The position numbers and the translations under genes are program-made. From positions 62,001-126,000 of the forward strand of contig MOWL01000048.1 in the NCBI GenBank assembly GCA_002110485.1: a DNA stretch of 64,000 nucleotides. The letters run 5' to 3'. The DNA comes from Emergomyces orientalis (lineage: Eukaryota > Ascomycota > Eurotiomycetes > Onygenales > Ajellomycetaceae). Below, piece by piece: positions 49,087-59,121 of the stretch (the first letter of the stretch is position 1; every line of letters begins with the position of its first letter). The notes under the pieces were generated by a model. That model was not told where the DNA came from, did not search any database, and was given only the letters and a program-made list of their open reading frames with translations.

Positions 49087-50949
49087 TCATTTCGTAGATC
49101 GCCAGTCAATAAAGGCCTGAGAAAGGATTCCCCCATGTCCCGAATCCTCCAGCTTGAAAACCTCAATGACAGGAGATTTCTCCTGCTTGCGGATCCTCCA
49201 TAATCCATCCTCCTTGATGACGATCTTGAGCCCTTTATTTCAAAAATAGTTAGTACGTATAATAAGTTATCGAAAATAAGAGAAAAAAACAAGTTTTACT
49301 AGTGGAGGTGGACTCTCACATTCCAAAAGCTTCGCCGTGAAATTGATACAAATATTCCCATCCCAGGTGCCTTTGCCCTTTCTAGCAACTAGGCCTGGTA
49401 TATCATGGGTGACCATCTCTTCCAGTCGGCGGAGGATACCATGTTCGTCGCGGAAACCAACGATAATTTTAGGCACGCCGAGAAGAAACGATTGGGCCCA
49501 GAATTTAAGCAGCTTTCGCTCGTATTTGAACATATCTCTGTCGTTGCGGATTTCGGCGGAGGTTTTTAACTCGACCCAATTGATAGGGTCCTCTTTTCTG
49601 TCAGGTTTACTATCCCACACTAGCAATTTTGATTGTGCAGTTTTTCTCGGTCAGTATATTATGGAATTATCTTCCTTTTATTTCAGTTTGGTATGAGTCT
49701 TACCCGCATCCACTTCACCTCCAATAACGATCTTGCAGCCCCCTATCCCCGTCCGAACGACGGAGCAGTACTGCGCTTTATTGTTAACGACTTGGTCCTC
49801 GCGACCCTCAATCTTTTCGCGAGATGTGGCGTCCCAGGGCTCATCTATTAGTGATAGAGTTTCAAATTTATAACCTGGAAAGAAACCGCAAGAGGTTGGT
49901 CAATCAAGGCGTCATTCAGTTTCGCACGCGATTAAAATCAAAGGTGTATTAGGGGAATGCGCACCCCAAAACGCCATCATATCTTGCGAAGGAGCACCGG
50001 GAGGCATCCTTTGGTTCCGCTGTGACTGTTTCTGGGCAAGTTTATATGAGTTGTTTTCCTCGATGAAGCTGTCGCATTTCAGGAGCCCTAGTATCAGAAA
50101 ATTCGCCCTGAAACAAGTACTAAGAGTGTTAATTGAACACTCACATTGAGCCCTATGAAATTATAATCAGTTTATTGATATCTCTCCATTTCAAACTGAA
50201 AAAAAGGAGGGGTCAGAAGAGTAAAAACTCGCCTGATAACATGTGGCATTCATCTCAAACCTATTGGACACGACCACTTCAGTCATAAAATTCAATCCTC
50301 TAACCCTCGATTGTTTCTTTCAAAGTAGACATGTATCATGCACGGAGAATCAAATACCCATTCATATTATCAAACGGCGCTGTCATTATCTTCGCTGAAA
50401 CCATCAGTCCACCTTGTTCCTCACCCCTTGGGAATGTGTAACAGAAACATCACCCAGATCATAAATACTCCCTCCAAGATACGCGCGAAAAAGGTAAACC
50501 ATAAACCAATAAGAGGAAAAATTTAGAAGAGAACCGCAAAGGAGAGTATATAAAAACACACCTTCGTCATCATCCCCCTCCAGGTAACGATATCCGCCTC
50601 GCATTTCGCACCCGTCTTCTTCTCTAGGTCAATTATCGTATCCAGAAGGGCATCCAGGTGCTCATCTCCCGTGTCGTCGAGCTGCTCAAACGTGTCGAAG
50701 CCCTTGTTTAGATCCGCTGGTAGTCGCGGAGGGTAATAGTAGCGCAAGGAGGACTCGTCGAGGTGGAAGTTATGCTCGTCGTCGTAGGAGAAGTAGGCGA
50801 TTTCCTGGGGGATGCGTGTTAGATTGAACAAATTGATTGATTTGATGTATGGAGGACGGTCTCAGATAACTTGCCTTTGGTCTGCGAATAGCTGCATTGG
50901 AGCCGACGAAGCGGGAGACGGGCTGGATATCGAAGGTTTGGGAGTTCAT
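49087..50949 (-). CDS. RAI1: Rai1/DXO-family decapping nuclease
   Basis: Nine exons (50949-50875, 50804-50562, 50389-50358, 50260-50233, 50152-50145, 50068-49965, 49874-49704, 49619-49320, 49232-49087) give 368 residues, normal for Rai1. The family removes incomplete or non-canonical 5' caps (pyrophosphohydrolase, decapping) and partners the 5'-3' exonuclease Rat1/Xrn2 in the nucleus. Active-site motifs in order: TWRGMMTK, GYKFET, GGEVDA (acidic metal site), ELKTSAEIRND (ExK), and KLLKFWAQSFLLGVPKIIVGF. Introns 1 and 4 use GC donors (AAG/GCAAGT at 50874, CAG/GCGAGT at 50232). Exons 3, 4 and 5 are 32, 28 and 8 nt. The micro-exon restores the family segment CYQGSIFIEENN. Other splice choices I tried break the frame. 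Confidence 0.9.
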
Positions 50950-51417
50950 TGGGGGCGGTTGTAAATACTGTACACGGAGGTGTGAATTGTGGAAGTGGAA
51001 TTGGAAATGGTTTATTTATATCAAGGGCATATCTATAGAGAAATAGCTGTAGATCCTATCGGTTGGGACTGTGAGCTATGTAATGCGAATAAATATTTGT
51101 TTTGTGGTGAGATATCGTTGGTTTTCTTTTTTCCTTGTTCTGTTTCCTGGCTGAGCTTGTGAAGAAGATCTTCCCATCATCCACCTTCAACCTCATTCTG
51201 TTCATATATAGATATATTTATCTCCCAATATCCACCCAACACCCGACACAGTCCATCTTTCTCTGATGATGGCTGCTCTCCTATAACGCTGTTCTCATTC
51301 CACTCGCCCATAGGTGCTTACCTTACAAACATCATAACATAGCAACAACTCTATCTCTCAATCCCCTCCACAAACCCACCACCAAACAAGCACCCCCCAA
51401 CCCCGAACTAAACGACC
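50950..51417. promoter_or_regulatory. Divergent promoter region RAI1 / GET4
   Basis: 468 bp between opposite start codons. A CT- and A-rich leader (51340-51417) precedes the GET4 start. A near-match to the dispersed GTACWGTAC motif is at about 50967-50974 (ATACTGTAC). Confidence 0.55.
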
Positions 51418-52765
51418 ATGACCTCCAGAATCGAAAAAACTATAGCCCGCCAGCAAGAAAAGTATATGCACTTCTTTTTACCCTCGATTTTTCCCTTCGA
51501 ATCTACATATCTACAAAACCAAAATCTAACCATTTTCCATTCCTAGAATCGCTGCGGGTGCCTACTACGAATCCCACCAACAACTCCGCGTCATCGCTGC
51601 CCGTTACCTTAAACAGCTCAACTACGATGCCGCCGCCGATATCCTAGCAGGAGGCGCAAAGGCTCTTCTGAAAGCACCGGGCGCATCCGCGTCCGGGGGT
51701 GATTTGGCGATTATGTTGATTCTTGATGTGTATAACAAGGCTGAGTGGGGGGTTGGCGGGGATGAGGTTGGGAAGGCTAGGAAGAGTATGTTCTTTTCTT
51801 CTCTCTGCCTATATGTTTATATATGAGATTTTTGTTGACGGATTCAATTTCTATGATAGAGCGGCTGATTGATTTGCTGCGCGAGTTCCCACCCGAGGAG
51901 CCTACGAGGAAGAGATATATAAATGAGTTGGTTACGTGGAGTGCGCGGTTTGGAGAGTTGGAGAGGGGTGATCCGGAGATACATCATGAGATTGGGGTGT
52001 TATTTGCGCGGGGTGAGTATAAACCATTTTACCCACTCCCTTCTTTTTTTCCTGCCTGCTTTATAATATGCTCTGCGAAAACATTTATTCTTCTTTCCAA
52101 GCTCTCGGACTGGGTTCTCTTATGATGGTTTATATATTTAGCTTGCTGACCCCTTGTCATCCCCTGCAGAAAACCAACCCTACGACGCAGAACGACACCT
52201 AGCCATTGGCACCGTCGACTCCGCAGAAACCCTCGCCCGCCTCGAGTACGACTGGTACACGCACGACGAACCCCACACCGCTGGCATTTACGCCTCCCGC
52301 GCCGTATTCCCTTACCTTCTCACCGGCAACCTGCGCAACGCCAACAAAGCCTTCCTGATCTTCACCAGCCGCCTCTCTTCCTCAGAATCCAGCCAAGCCC
52401 TAAGTGTCCAACAAGTTAGCAGCCAGAGCGCAGACGTGCATGTCTACCCTTCGCTGCCTCTTTTGAATTTCACAAGCCTTCTGCTGTTGGCTATCCAGCG
52501 CGGCACGGCGGATTTATTCAGGCAGTTGACGAGGCAGTATGCGGCGCATATACGGGTGGTGGACGGGTGGGAGAGGGCGTTGGCGCATATTGGCGAGTTG
52601 TATTTTGGGATTAAGATTCCGAAACAGTCTAATCCGCTTATGGATATGATGGGGATGATGTTTGGAGGCGGGGGTGCTGGTCCTGGCGCTGGTGCAAAAC
52701 CAGCCCGACAGCAGAAGAGCGGAGGGAGAGTGGAAGCGCCACCGCCGTCGATGGATCTTGATTAA
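51418..52765 (+). CDS. GET4: Get4-like tail-anchored protein targeting factor
   Basis: Four exons (51418-51461, 51547-51785, 51860-52012, 52170-52765) give 343 residues, close to Get4 (about 310). Get4 is an alpha-helical-repeat protein that with Get5 bridges the chaperone Sgt2 to the ATPase Get3, loading tail-anchored membrane proteins for the ER. Signature stretches: GAYYESHQQLRVIAARYLKQ, the helical pair ILAGGAKALLKA, EEPTRKRYINELVTWSARFG, GDPEIHHEIGVLFARENQPY, DAERHLAIGT and FLIFTSRL. The tail NPLMDMMGMMFGGGG is a Met/Gly-rich segment typical of fungal Get4. Exon joins are in frame throughout. It converges on the next gene with only 97 bp between stops, so transcripts may overlap. Confidence 0.93.
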
Positions 52766-52862
52766 GAGGATTGTAAAGCGTTTGTTCGTGCAGAATTTAT
52801 GATATAAAGTTACCACGGGGAGAAGTGGCCGCGCACAGTTAGCGAGTTATGTAATGAATGAC

Positions 52863-54005
52863 CTAGACATGAATTTCATCCTCGACTTCGTACATCCAGG
52901 TGTCCTCGTCTAGCGAGGCGACTTTGTTCCGTAGACTCTGCTGGATAAGGAGGAATATTTCTGTAGTATAACCCCCGTTAGCATTCATCCGGGAGGCATA
53001 ATCTTGGTGTGTTGGTCGTCTATAAGAACATATGTAATAGGCATGAGATCAAAAAACTTACCAGGCGGCTCACTGTGTAGCTGTCTACTGCGATTCCGAC
53101 ACATCATCTCCACAATACTCGCCTCAATTTCTGTTTAGCACATTGAAACCATTAGTCGGAGAAAATTCAACATAACTAAAATCAATGTAAGGCAAAGCAA
53201 GAGGAAGAAACATACTATCTTTCTCCCTCCCCCCGATATCCCCCGATACTCCCACGCCTCCCGTTCCCATCCCAACACCGCCTCCACCTCCACCACCCCC
53301 GCCTGTCCCCTCCCCAATCTCAACATCCATCCCGCCTCCCCCCTCCTCACATTCATCTTCCCACATGCCCACCGGCAGCACCGGCACGTCGACTTTATAC
53401 CCGCCATTCTTATCGCGGGCTACGATCTCGCCGCTATCTAGCGAGGAGGACGAGGAGGAATGAGGTAGTTGTTGCGCATGGGTATTCCCATGTCCATACC
53501 CATTGCCGTGGCCGTGGCCGTGACCATTACCGTGTGGGGCGGAGAGGGAGATTGTAGGGGAGGGATTGAGGTCGGTCGTAGCACTTGCGGCGGGTGCTGT
53601 GTGGTTGGTGTTCGTGTTTGTACTGGCATTGGTACTGGTATTGGCGTTGACGTTGGTACTGGAGGGATGCACAGTTGATGCGGAGCTATGTGTCGCGGTG
53701 GAGGTGGAAGAGGCCGGGCGGCGGCTTAGGTGGTGATGGTGGTGGAAGAGGTTGCGGCGGACGGAGGGCATTGTTGTGGGTGCCGTGTTGCTTCTACTAC
53801 TGGTAGAGGTGTGATTGTTGGAACGTATAGGGTGCGCGGGAATTCCAACTGTACCTGCAGCTGTAGCTGCAGAGGATGTTGAGACGGAGCGGCGTGAAGT
53901 TGTTGTTGCTGCTGCTACAGCGGGGTTCGTGGCGCTGGATGTGGATGTGGATGCGGAAGGGATGCGGGATTGATGGGGATGGCGGGTGTGGTGGCGGGAG
54001 GCCAT
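52863..54005 (-). CDS. Unrecognised Ser/Thr/His/Gly-rich protein with conserved-looking C-terminus
   Basis: Three exons (54005-53216, 53130-53062, 52960-52863) give 318 residues. I do not recognise the family. The first 260 residues are low complexity: a basic start (MASRHHTRHPHQSRIPS), Ser/Thr/Ala-rich repeats, Asn/Thr tracts, a GHGHGHGNGYGHGN stretch, a short ordered-looking segment (DSGEIVARDKNGGYKVDVPV) and an acidic/Gly tract. The last 55 residues, built from two small exons, are compositionally normal and probably helical (IEASIVEMMCRNRSRQL, EIFLLIQQSLRNKVASLDED, WMYEVEDE). The joins keep frame with good GT-AG sites, which is the main support for a real gene. There is no signal peptide or membrane segment. 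A nuclear or regulatory disordered protein is a guess only. Confidence 0.7.
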
Positions 54006-54540
54006 TATTATTTATTTGTGTTGTTTTACAACGAATATGTATGTAGTGAATAGGTTATGCTCGTGATGGACGATGTTCATTTTGTGATGCATTGTTAGTT
54101 AATGATTTAATTAGGTATTTAGGGCTTGGGTTTGATATCTGGCGGACGTCATATTGGGCTGGCTGTGGGGAGAAGTGGAAGAGCAGCAGCGGATTAGAAG
54201 ATTAAGTAGGGAATGGCAGTTTGTATGCAACAGCCTAATTATAATAGAGAATGGGAGAAGAGGAATGGGAGTTGTACATGTAGAGATATATGTAGATAAG
54301 TTATTAGAAGAGGTTGAGAGATTGTAATGTCTTGGTGGAGTAGAAGCTTTCGAATATTTACACCAGGGAGCCGCAACCACGGACAAACCACCACCAAGGC
54401 TTACTACAACTAACGTGATCTATTCCTAACTCACTGTTTTTCTAACCCACTGTCTACAATAAGAAGTTGTTAGTTTTGTTAATCCTCTTCGTCTCGTTTC
54501 CGCTTGGGAAATTTGATCGCCTATACTTTCGTTTCGTCCC
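54006..54540. other. Upstream region of the unrecognised gene
   Basis: Presumed promoter and 5' leader of the minus-strand gene at 52863-54005. AT-rich, no other feature seen. Confidence 0.5.
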
Positions 54541-54544
54541 GTCC

Positions 54545-57400
54545 ATGGTGGTTAGAGGTTCAGATCGAGAGGATCTGCCCAAATCCCTTGAAGAGTTCCC
54601 CAAGAAAAATCGATGGTATACACGTTGTGATCCACGGGGACACGTAGGCGATTGGGCTTATGGAGTTCACATGTAAATCGTTGTCTATCCAACAGGGCCA
54701 GACTGCATATTTTTGGACTACTGGCAAATGGAGGCCTTTTGATTTCGTCCTCAGCGCTTTTGGTTTCCGCAGGGTCCGGAGGCACACTTAATGGACAGAC
54801 TACACTGCCGTGGTAGACTCTGTCGATCTTCATCCCGTCCTCAGCCTCCAGAGCATCTCTCAACTTGTTGCAAAAGGCGTCATCGGGGTAAGAGGCGAGT
54901 GTTCTGACTGCCCCAACAAGGTTGGGTGGGGTTGTCCTGCTCCATCTGTTCCATTGTCACTGCATGGTACGTGAAAGGGTTAACCGACAAACGAACAACT
55001 CGTTCAAATGGGTCGCCGTTGACGATGATAGCGTCCGTTGTCACGACCTTGAATAATCCGCCCCGCTGCCGAGTGTACAGTTGCATTACTCGAAAAGGTC
55101 TTTTGTCAAATGCACTGGGTCATCGATTCCCTCCAAGCCACCCAGTATGATTGGGGGTAGGTTCCGGGGGCAAAGAATTAACGCAAATCCACCATTATCC
55201 GACATTGGTATGACCTGGGATATGGCGTAACCAGGGGAGGTGAGGGGTTGCAGCTTTTGGCCGTTAGAGCCGTTAAACAGTACGAGTTGAGCCCAGCCTG
55301 CCCATGATAAGCTGCGGGCAATAATTTCATCGTTCCCATTGTGTATCAGCTTGAAGTTGAGTAATCGCCTTGTTCAAATGTCGAGCGATGCGCACCAGCA
55401 TCATCGTTCATGGAGTTGCCGTTAATTTCCCCGTCATAAAGGTGCTGTTTCGTCTTGAAATTGAAAGTCATGAATGAGTCTGTGTCCTTCGTCATCGTCG
55501 TAGTAGAGTCGTTCTCTTCCCATTAAACGGGTGTTATTTACAGGCTGGTTGCCGATTAGCCTATATGTAACCAGATTATGTTCTTGTTCCCAGATCACGG
55601 CCTGCTCCGGGAGATACAGGATGATGTCACTAGTATTAAACAAATTTAGTGTTTTTTCTTCTCTTCTTTCCATGGATGGGAGCAAGCAGTTGCAAGCGTT
55701 TGTGCACAAACATGTAAGTTATGGGAATAAAATTTTTCGATGGTAAGAAACAAATAGCCGTCACGGTTCAAGAGTATGGTCCAAACCCTGCAGTTATGGC
55801 CAGTTTCTGAAGGGCATTTGGAATTCCTGTGTCTGATTTACCATTCCCGAGTCTTCGTTTGGGAGAAACCTCCAGAATAAGCCGCGGCCGAAGGCATGCC
55901 CATGCCATACGGCATAGTTTCCCTCTATGCCAAATTTGACTGCATCGGTACATTTCCGAATAAAAGTCGGCTCACCAGAGCTGAGGGTAACATCCAATCT
56001 TGCTGTATATAAAGTTGATTATCTCTTTTGACGTATATCTTGGAGCGCAATTTAGATCGAATCAAACCAGTAGTTCGCAAGTTTAAAAAGATAATTCTTT
56101 GCAAGGAAAGATTTCGATGAGGAGTGGTTTTGCCCGTACCCATTTCTTTAAACTGCTTGATGGCAGACATGTTACCATCATCGTCAGCGGCAGCGGTAGG
56201 AACAGCATCTGCGTCGGTGCCCATATCAACACCAACTGCTCCTACTTGAATGAGCTGTGGCCAGTGACGGCGGAGGCCAAATGGAATAATCTACATGTGG
56301 AGCTGCTGACTCCACAGTTTGTTCACAAATGTGCATCACACAATCTCACTGGGTGAGAGGCTGTTGAAGAGGGTATTCATGCAATCGATATTGATCTCCT
56401 TGGGTGGGTTGTGGCCAGGGCTGCTTGTAATAGTTGTCATGGCTGCTGGCTAGCTCGCTGTTGATGAGTTTGCGGATTTTGTGAGCAGATGGTGTGAGTG
56501 ATTTTCCTTTTCCGTTTTCAAATGTGAAGATGAGGTTGTCCATTTGGCAATAGTGGTTCAGTTTATGTTTATGAGTGTCTGTAGCCGTGGATGTTAGGCC
56601 ATGTAATGTGCCGTCGATGGAGTAAATAAAGTGATATTTTAGTGGGCATCGTAAACTTGCAGGCCACCTTTAGTTACATATTTTGGGGAGAGTTGACTCA
56701 GTTGCTTTTTCGAAAATAGATGAAAGTAGCTGGTTGCGGGGGCTTGATTTTGCAGCATGATGCCTCTATAGCGAGTCCTATCTGATCTGCACAACGTTGC
56801 TTTCTAAAAGCATCCCTTTTTTGTTTATATTTCTTCATCCCATAGGCCTTATCACAGGCGGATGCCTGTCCAATCCCTGGGTCGCGGAAAATGTCTTCTA
56901 GAATATCTTGACTTCGCCCATGCGAGAACTTTTGAAGAAAAGAAGCTTTGCCCTTCACGCGACACTGTGGCTGCCCATGCGTTGTCCTAGCCCGGATGCA
57001 ACTTGGAAGAGATGGGTGGACTGGGCGAGTATGCATCGCTGTACTTTATTCCCATATATATTATATTTACCTAATACAGCCAGATTTGAAGGGCAATTTG
57101 CAGTCAACGCACATGTTAGGAGTATCTGAGGGGTATCCCAATTTTTCATACTCTGTACGCTGCGCAAATACAGAGGGGCTTCGAGAACAATGCGGCAGGC
57201 CAATGAGAGTGTTGCAATAACCGGGTCAGCTTTTTTGTGCTGGACGTTGTTAGGTGAGATGGATTGAATAACTATGATGGAGTGGTTACGGAGTACTTGA
57301 GTTGTAATCGTAGTGGATGTAGTGGATGTTTGTGGAGGTTTCTGCCAGGAGTGGGGATGGTGCAAGAATGGGGTGGGCACGAAATCTCAACGCCAACTTC
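54545..57400 (-). pseudogene. Decayed unrecognised gene(s), many frame breaks
   Basis: Minus-strand fragments with protein-like composition follow one another in shifting frames. In order: VIATLSLACRIVLEAPLYL (about 57200), the Lys/Arg-rich QDILEDIFRDPGIGQASACD (about 56880), MDNLIFTFENGKGKS (56543) through YYKQPWPQPTQ, then after a frame change KEINIDCMNTLFNSLSPSEIV, then WPQLIQVGAVGVDMGTDA, then in another frame DVTLSSGEPTFIRKCTDAVK with AVWHGHAFGRGLFWRFLPN, then YLPEQAVIWEQEHNLVTYRL, WAGWAQLVLFNGSNG and last KIDRVYHGSVVCPL (to about 54565). Stops and frame changes between fragments lack good intron borders. I recognise no family. It could be one long gene or two adjoining ones, and some breaks might be introns I missed. 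Confidence 0.5.
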
Positions 57401-59121
57401 AACTCAACAACCCAAAATGTGACATAAAACTTCTCAGACCCACGGTTCAACTTAACAAGGAATGAGAACAAAAGTTGCCCAGCCAAAATAATGCTCCCTG
57501 GACCATACGATATATTTATGCCCAGAGTGGTCAGATTTTTCTCATTGATTTACCGAGCTACATTTGCCTGCACATCACGGCGACCTAGGTAGTCGCCGTA
57601 TATTTCCATATCCCCAGCTACCTCTCGCCGTCCTGTGATGCAAGAGCGGAGATCAACTTCATCCTCCTCAACTGCAACAAGAAAAAGAGGCATCGTCTTC
57701 CATATCTTGTCAGGGGCAAACTGCAGCTTTTCCAGAATGCTAATATTCACTACCTATGTCCCCTAAGCTGTATCTACCAGGCAGATGTTCTTTTCTTGTG
57801 TCTCAGCTCAGCTACCCCTGAGTCCTGGATTGGTTCTGACTGCGGGGAAATTCGGAGTTCTCCTGTCTTGACTACAGATTAGTTGCTCCTAGCTGGGGGC
57901 TTGCTTCGATCCAGGCTTTGTTAAACCCTGTATTATGATGCTGAATTGTGCCTTGTGGACTACTGGATCTGATGCACACTGCTTGCTAAGCTAAATCAGC
58001 CGAGAATCAGCGGTTCGGGAATGCGAAGAATGATCGGGAATCGTGAGCGGCATTTCGCCCCGTACTCCGTGTCGTTGCTGTCCAAGATCGGATTGTTCAA
58101 CCGATCTCTTCGTTTATTTATTTATTTACTTTTAGTTTGCGACGGACTCCTAGGCAGCATTCTTCTTAGCAGCGAATATAAAAATAGAGAGGTATCAATG
58201 GCTCGATATTGCTACTCTCCCATCCATATGGCAGACGCTCTTTGTGTTGCCAACTCGAGTTCCTGATATTTATTATTTGCATGCTGGAGACGCAAACAAA
58301 TTGACCATATATCTATCCACCACGTTGGGCAGACTTCTATTGTGGTGTATTTTACCCCAGACTTCGGCGGATGAGCCCTCGGTGCAACGGACGGGGCCCG
58401 ACCATGGGGCTCTGTGACTTAGTAGGAACTTAGTGCTCGCTTAGCGGACAGCCTGTCAGTTTCTTGTTAACCGGCTAGGTCTAATTTAGCTAAGGGGCTA
58501 CTCAAGCTCTCGAACCGGCCAGGGCTTAATATTTCCAAGGTTGTATTGTAGCAGTACATGTCATGTATCGTCTGAGGCTGAGGTTGAACCATACGGGATT
58601 CCGGGAATACGCCGAGTAAAAACGTAATTGGGAGCCGCTGATAGGCGGAAACAGTCCTATCAGGAGAAAATAGTTACACATGACACCGAGATTAATACAT
58701 ATTAGATACACAACTGTAATCACGATACGGTGCCAGCAATCAGGGTCCCATACTAACTATTTAACCAGCCTAAAGCTCCGAGCTGCGACTACCAGCGACA
58801 CGGACGACACACACCCACCACTCCTCTCCGGCTAATAACTTTGACTGCGAGAGAAAGCTGGGGAAACCTGCAGCTGGGATCAGGCCATCACTAATTCAGT
58901 CTAACGAACTTCCGGTTCTTTTTGTCATTTCTTCTCCGGCTTCTCGTTCTCCCTCCACTTTCTTCTTCTTCTTCCCCCGTGGTCAAAATCCTTATCTCCC
59001 CATCTTTCATCCAATGCACGTATGCCAATCAAAGTGGGAGATCGAAACTCCCCTGTTGAATGGGAATCAATAGCGTAGACCATTATCCCTTGTTATACTC
59101 CGACTCTTTCTTCCGATCGCA
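57401..59121. other. Intergenic region upstream of the transcription-factor gene
   Basis: No supported gene. An ACCTAGGT palindrome lies inside GCGACCTAGGTAGTCGC (57580-57596), a 7-bp-arm imperfect inverted repeat. The last 250 bp before 59122 are CT-rich (CTTCTTCTTCTTC at about 58960-58975), typical of a fungal core promoter. Confidence 0.5.

Noticed and set aside
50156..50232. RAI1 read through without the 8-nt exon, using GTTTTT at 50228 as donor
   Set aside because: It breaks the frame before FIEENN with every acceptor tried.
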